The translations under genes and the position numbers were made by a program. Shown here piece by piece: positions 30,303 through 30,352 of a DNA stretch of 30,352 bases. The stretch spans positions 1-30,352 of the forward strand of contig JAODBP010000177.1 of NCBI GenBank assembly GCA_025464025.1, in the 5' to 3' direction. The notes beneath the pieces are model-generated. The model worked only from the letters and a program-made list of their open reading frames with translations. It made no database searches and had not been told where the DNA came from. This DNA comes from Actinomycetes bacterium (GTDB lineage Bacteria > Actinomycetota > Acidimicrobiia > Acidimicrobiales > CADCSY01). Every line of letters starts with the position of its first letter. Positions within the stretch are counted from its first letter, which is position 1.

Positions 30303-30352
30303 CGTCGCGCCGCGGGCGGCGATGCCGGTCAGCGGCCGCGCAGGGGCTCGGT

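Noticed and set aside
30329..30352. C-terminal end of a further leftward gene (TEPLRGR then stop)
   Set aside because: Only eight codons are visible before the window edge, which is not enough to support a gene.

Overview
The window is about 30 kb of very GC-rich DNA (hand counts of single 60-base lines give about 72% G+C) with dense, short-spaced genes, many GTG starts and ATGA/GTGA gene overlaps. An MtrA-MtrB-LpqB-type signalling operon, a PimB'-like mannosyltransferase cluster with ArsA and SRPBCC genes, a 13E12-type HNH protein, and Thr/Ser-rich linkers in exported proteins all point to Actinobacteria. The style fits the class Acidimicrobiia (Iamia/Ilumatobacter-like), but that placement is inference. 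Many host genes have a T/C-A-N-N-N-T hexamer 5-9 nt before the start codon and no Shine-Dalgarno sequence, the signature of leaderless mRNAs.

Layout. 1-3000: the N-terminus of a leftward membrane protein, an HNH (DUF222/13E12) protein, a DUF6817-like protein and a TRM11-like methyltransferase. 3018-6752: polyprenol-phosphate mannosyltransferase, a small membrane protein, PIG-L deacetylase plus threonine aldolase, and an inositol monophosphatase-family enzyme. 6753-11021: a regulatory region with four GTCAC motifs exactly 22 bp apart, a STAS protein, then mtrA-mtrB-lpqB-like genes and a cation efflux transporter. 11050-16389: a membrane Ser/Thr kinase, a phosphofructokinase whose residues predict pyrophosphate use, an RlpA-like cell-wall protein whose ATG overlaps the pfkA ATG on the other strand, glycerol kinase and a dienelactone-hydrolase-like enzyme. 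16386-17840: an ACT-domain protein and a PlsC acyltransferase.

17864-20701 is the most unusual part. A perfect 27-bp direct repeat brackets about 2.8 kb of lower GC (36-38 of 60 in two hand-counted lines). It carries a Tat-exported vanadium-haloperoxidase-like enzyme, a small Cys-containing secreted protein, a stand-alone LuxR-type HTH protein and an unknown protein. All four have Shine-Dalgarno sequences instead of the host's leaderless layout. Removing one repeat plus the insert restores a compact 58-bp divergent plsC/tetR promoter region. I read this as a recently acquired islet; no recombinase is inside it.

20710-30352: a TetR regulator, an AlaC-like aminotransferase, a membrane protein, ROK glucokinase, a Vms1/eRF1-like protein with a zinc ribbon, then a tightly overlapping leftward operon: QueG, PimB'-like glycosyltransferase, a shrunken acyl-CoA-synthetase-like protein, a membrane protein, SRPBCC, ArsA ATPase and a small acidic protein. 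From memory this follows the mycobacterial Rv2188c-Rv2183c order, with the fadD15 position filled by a degenerate remnant.
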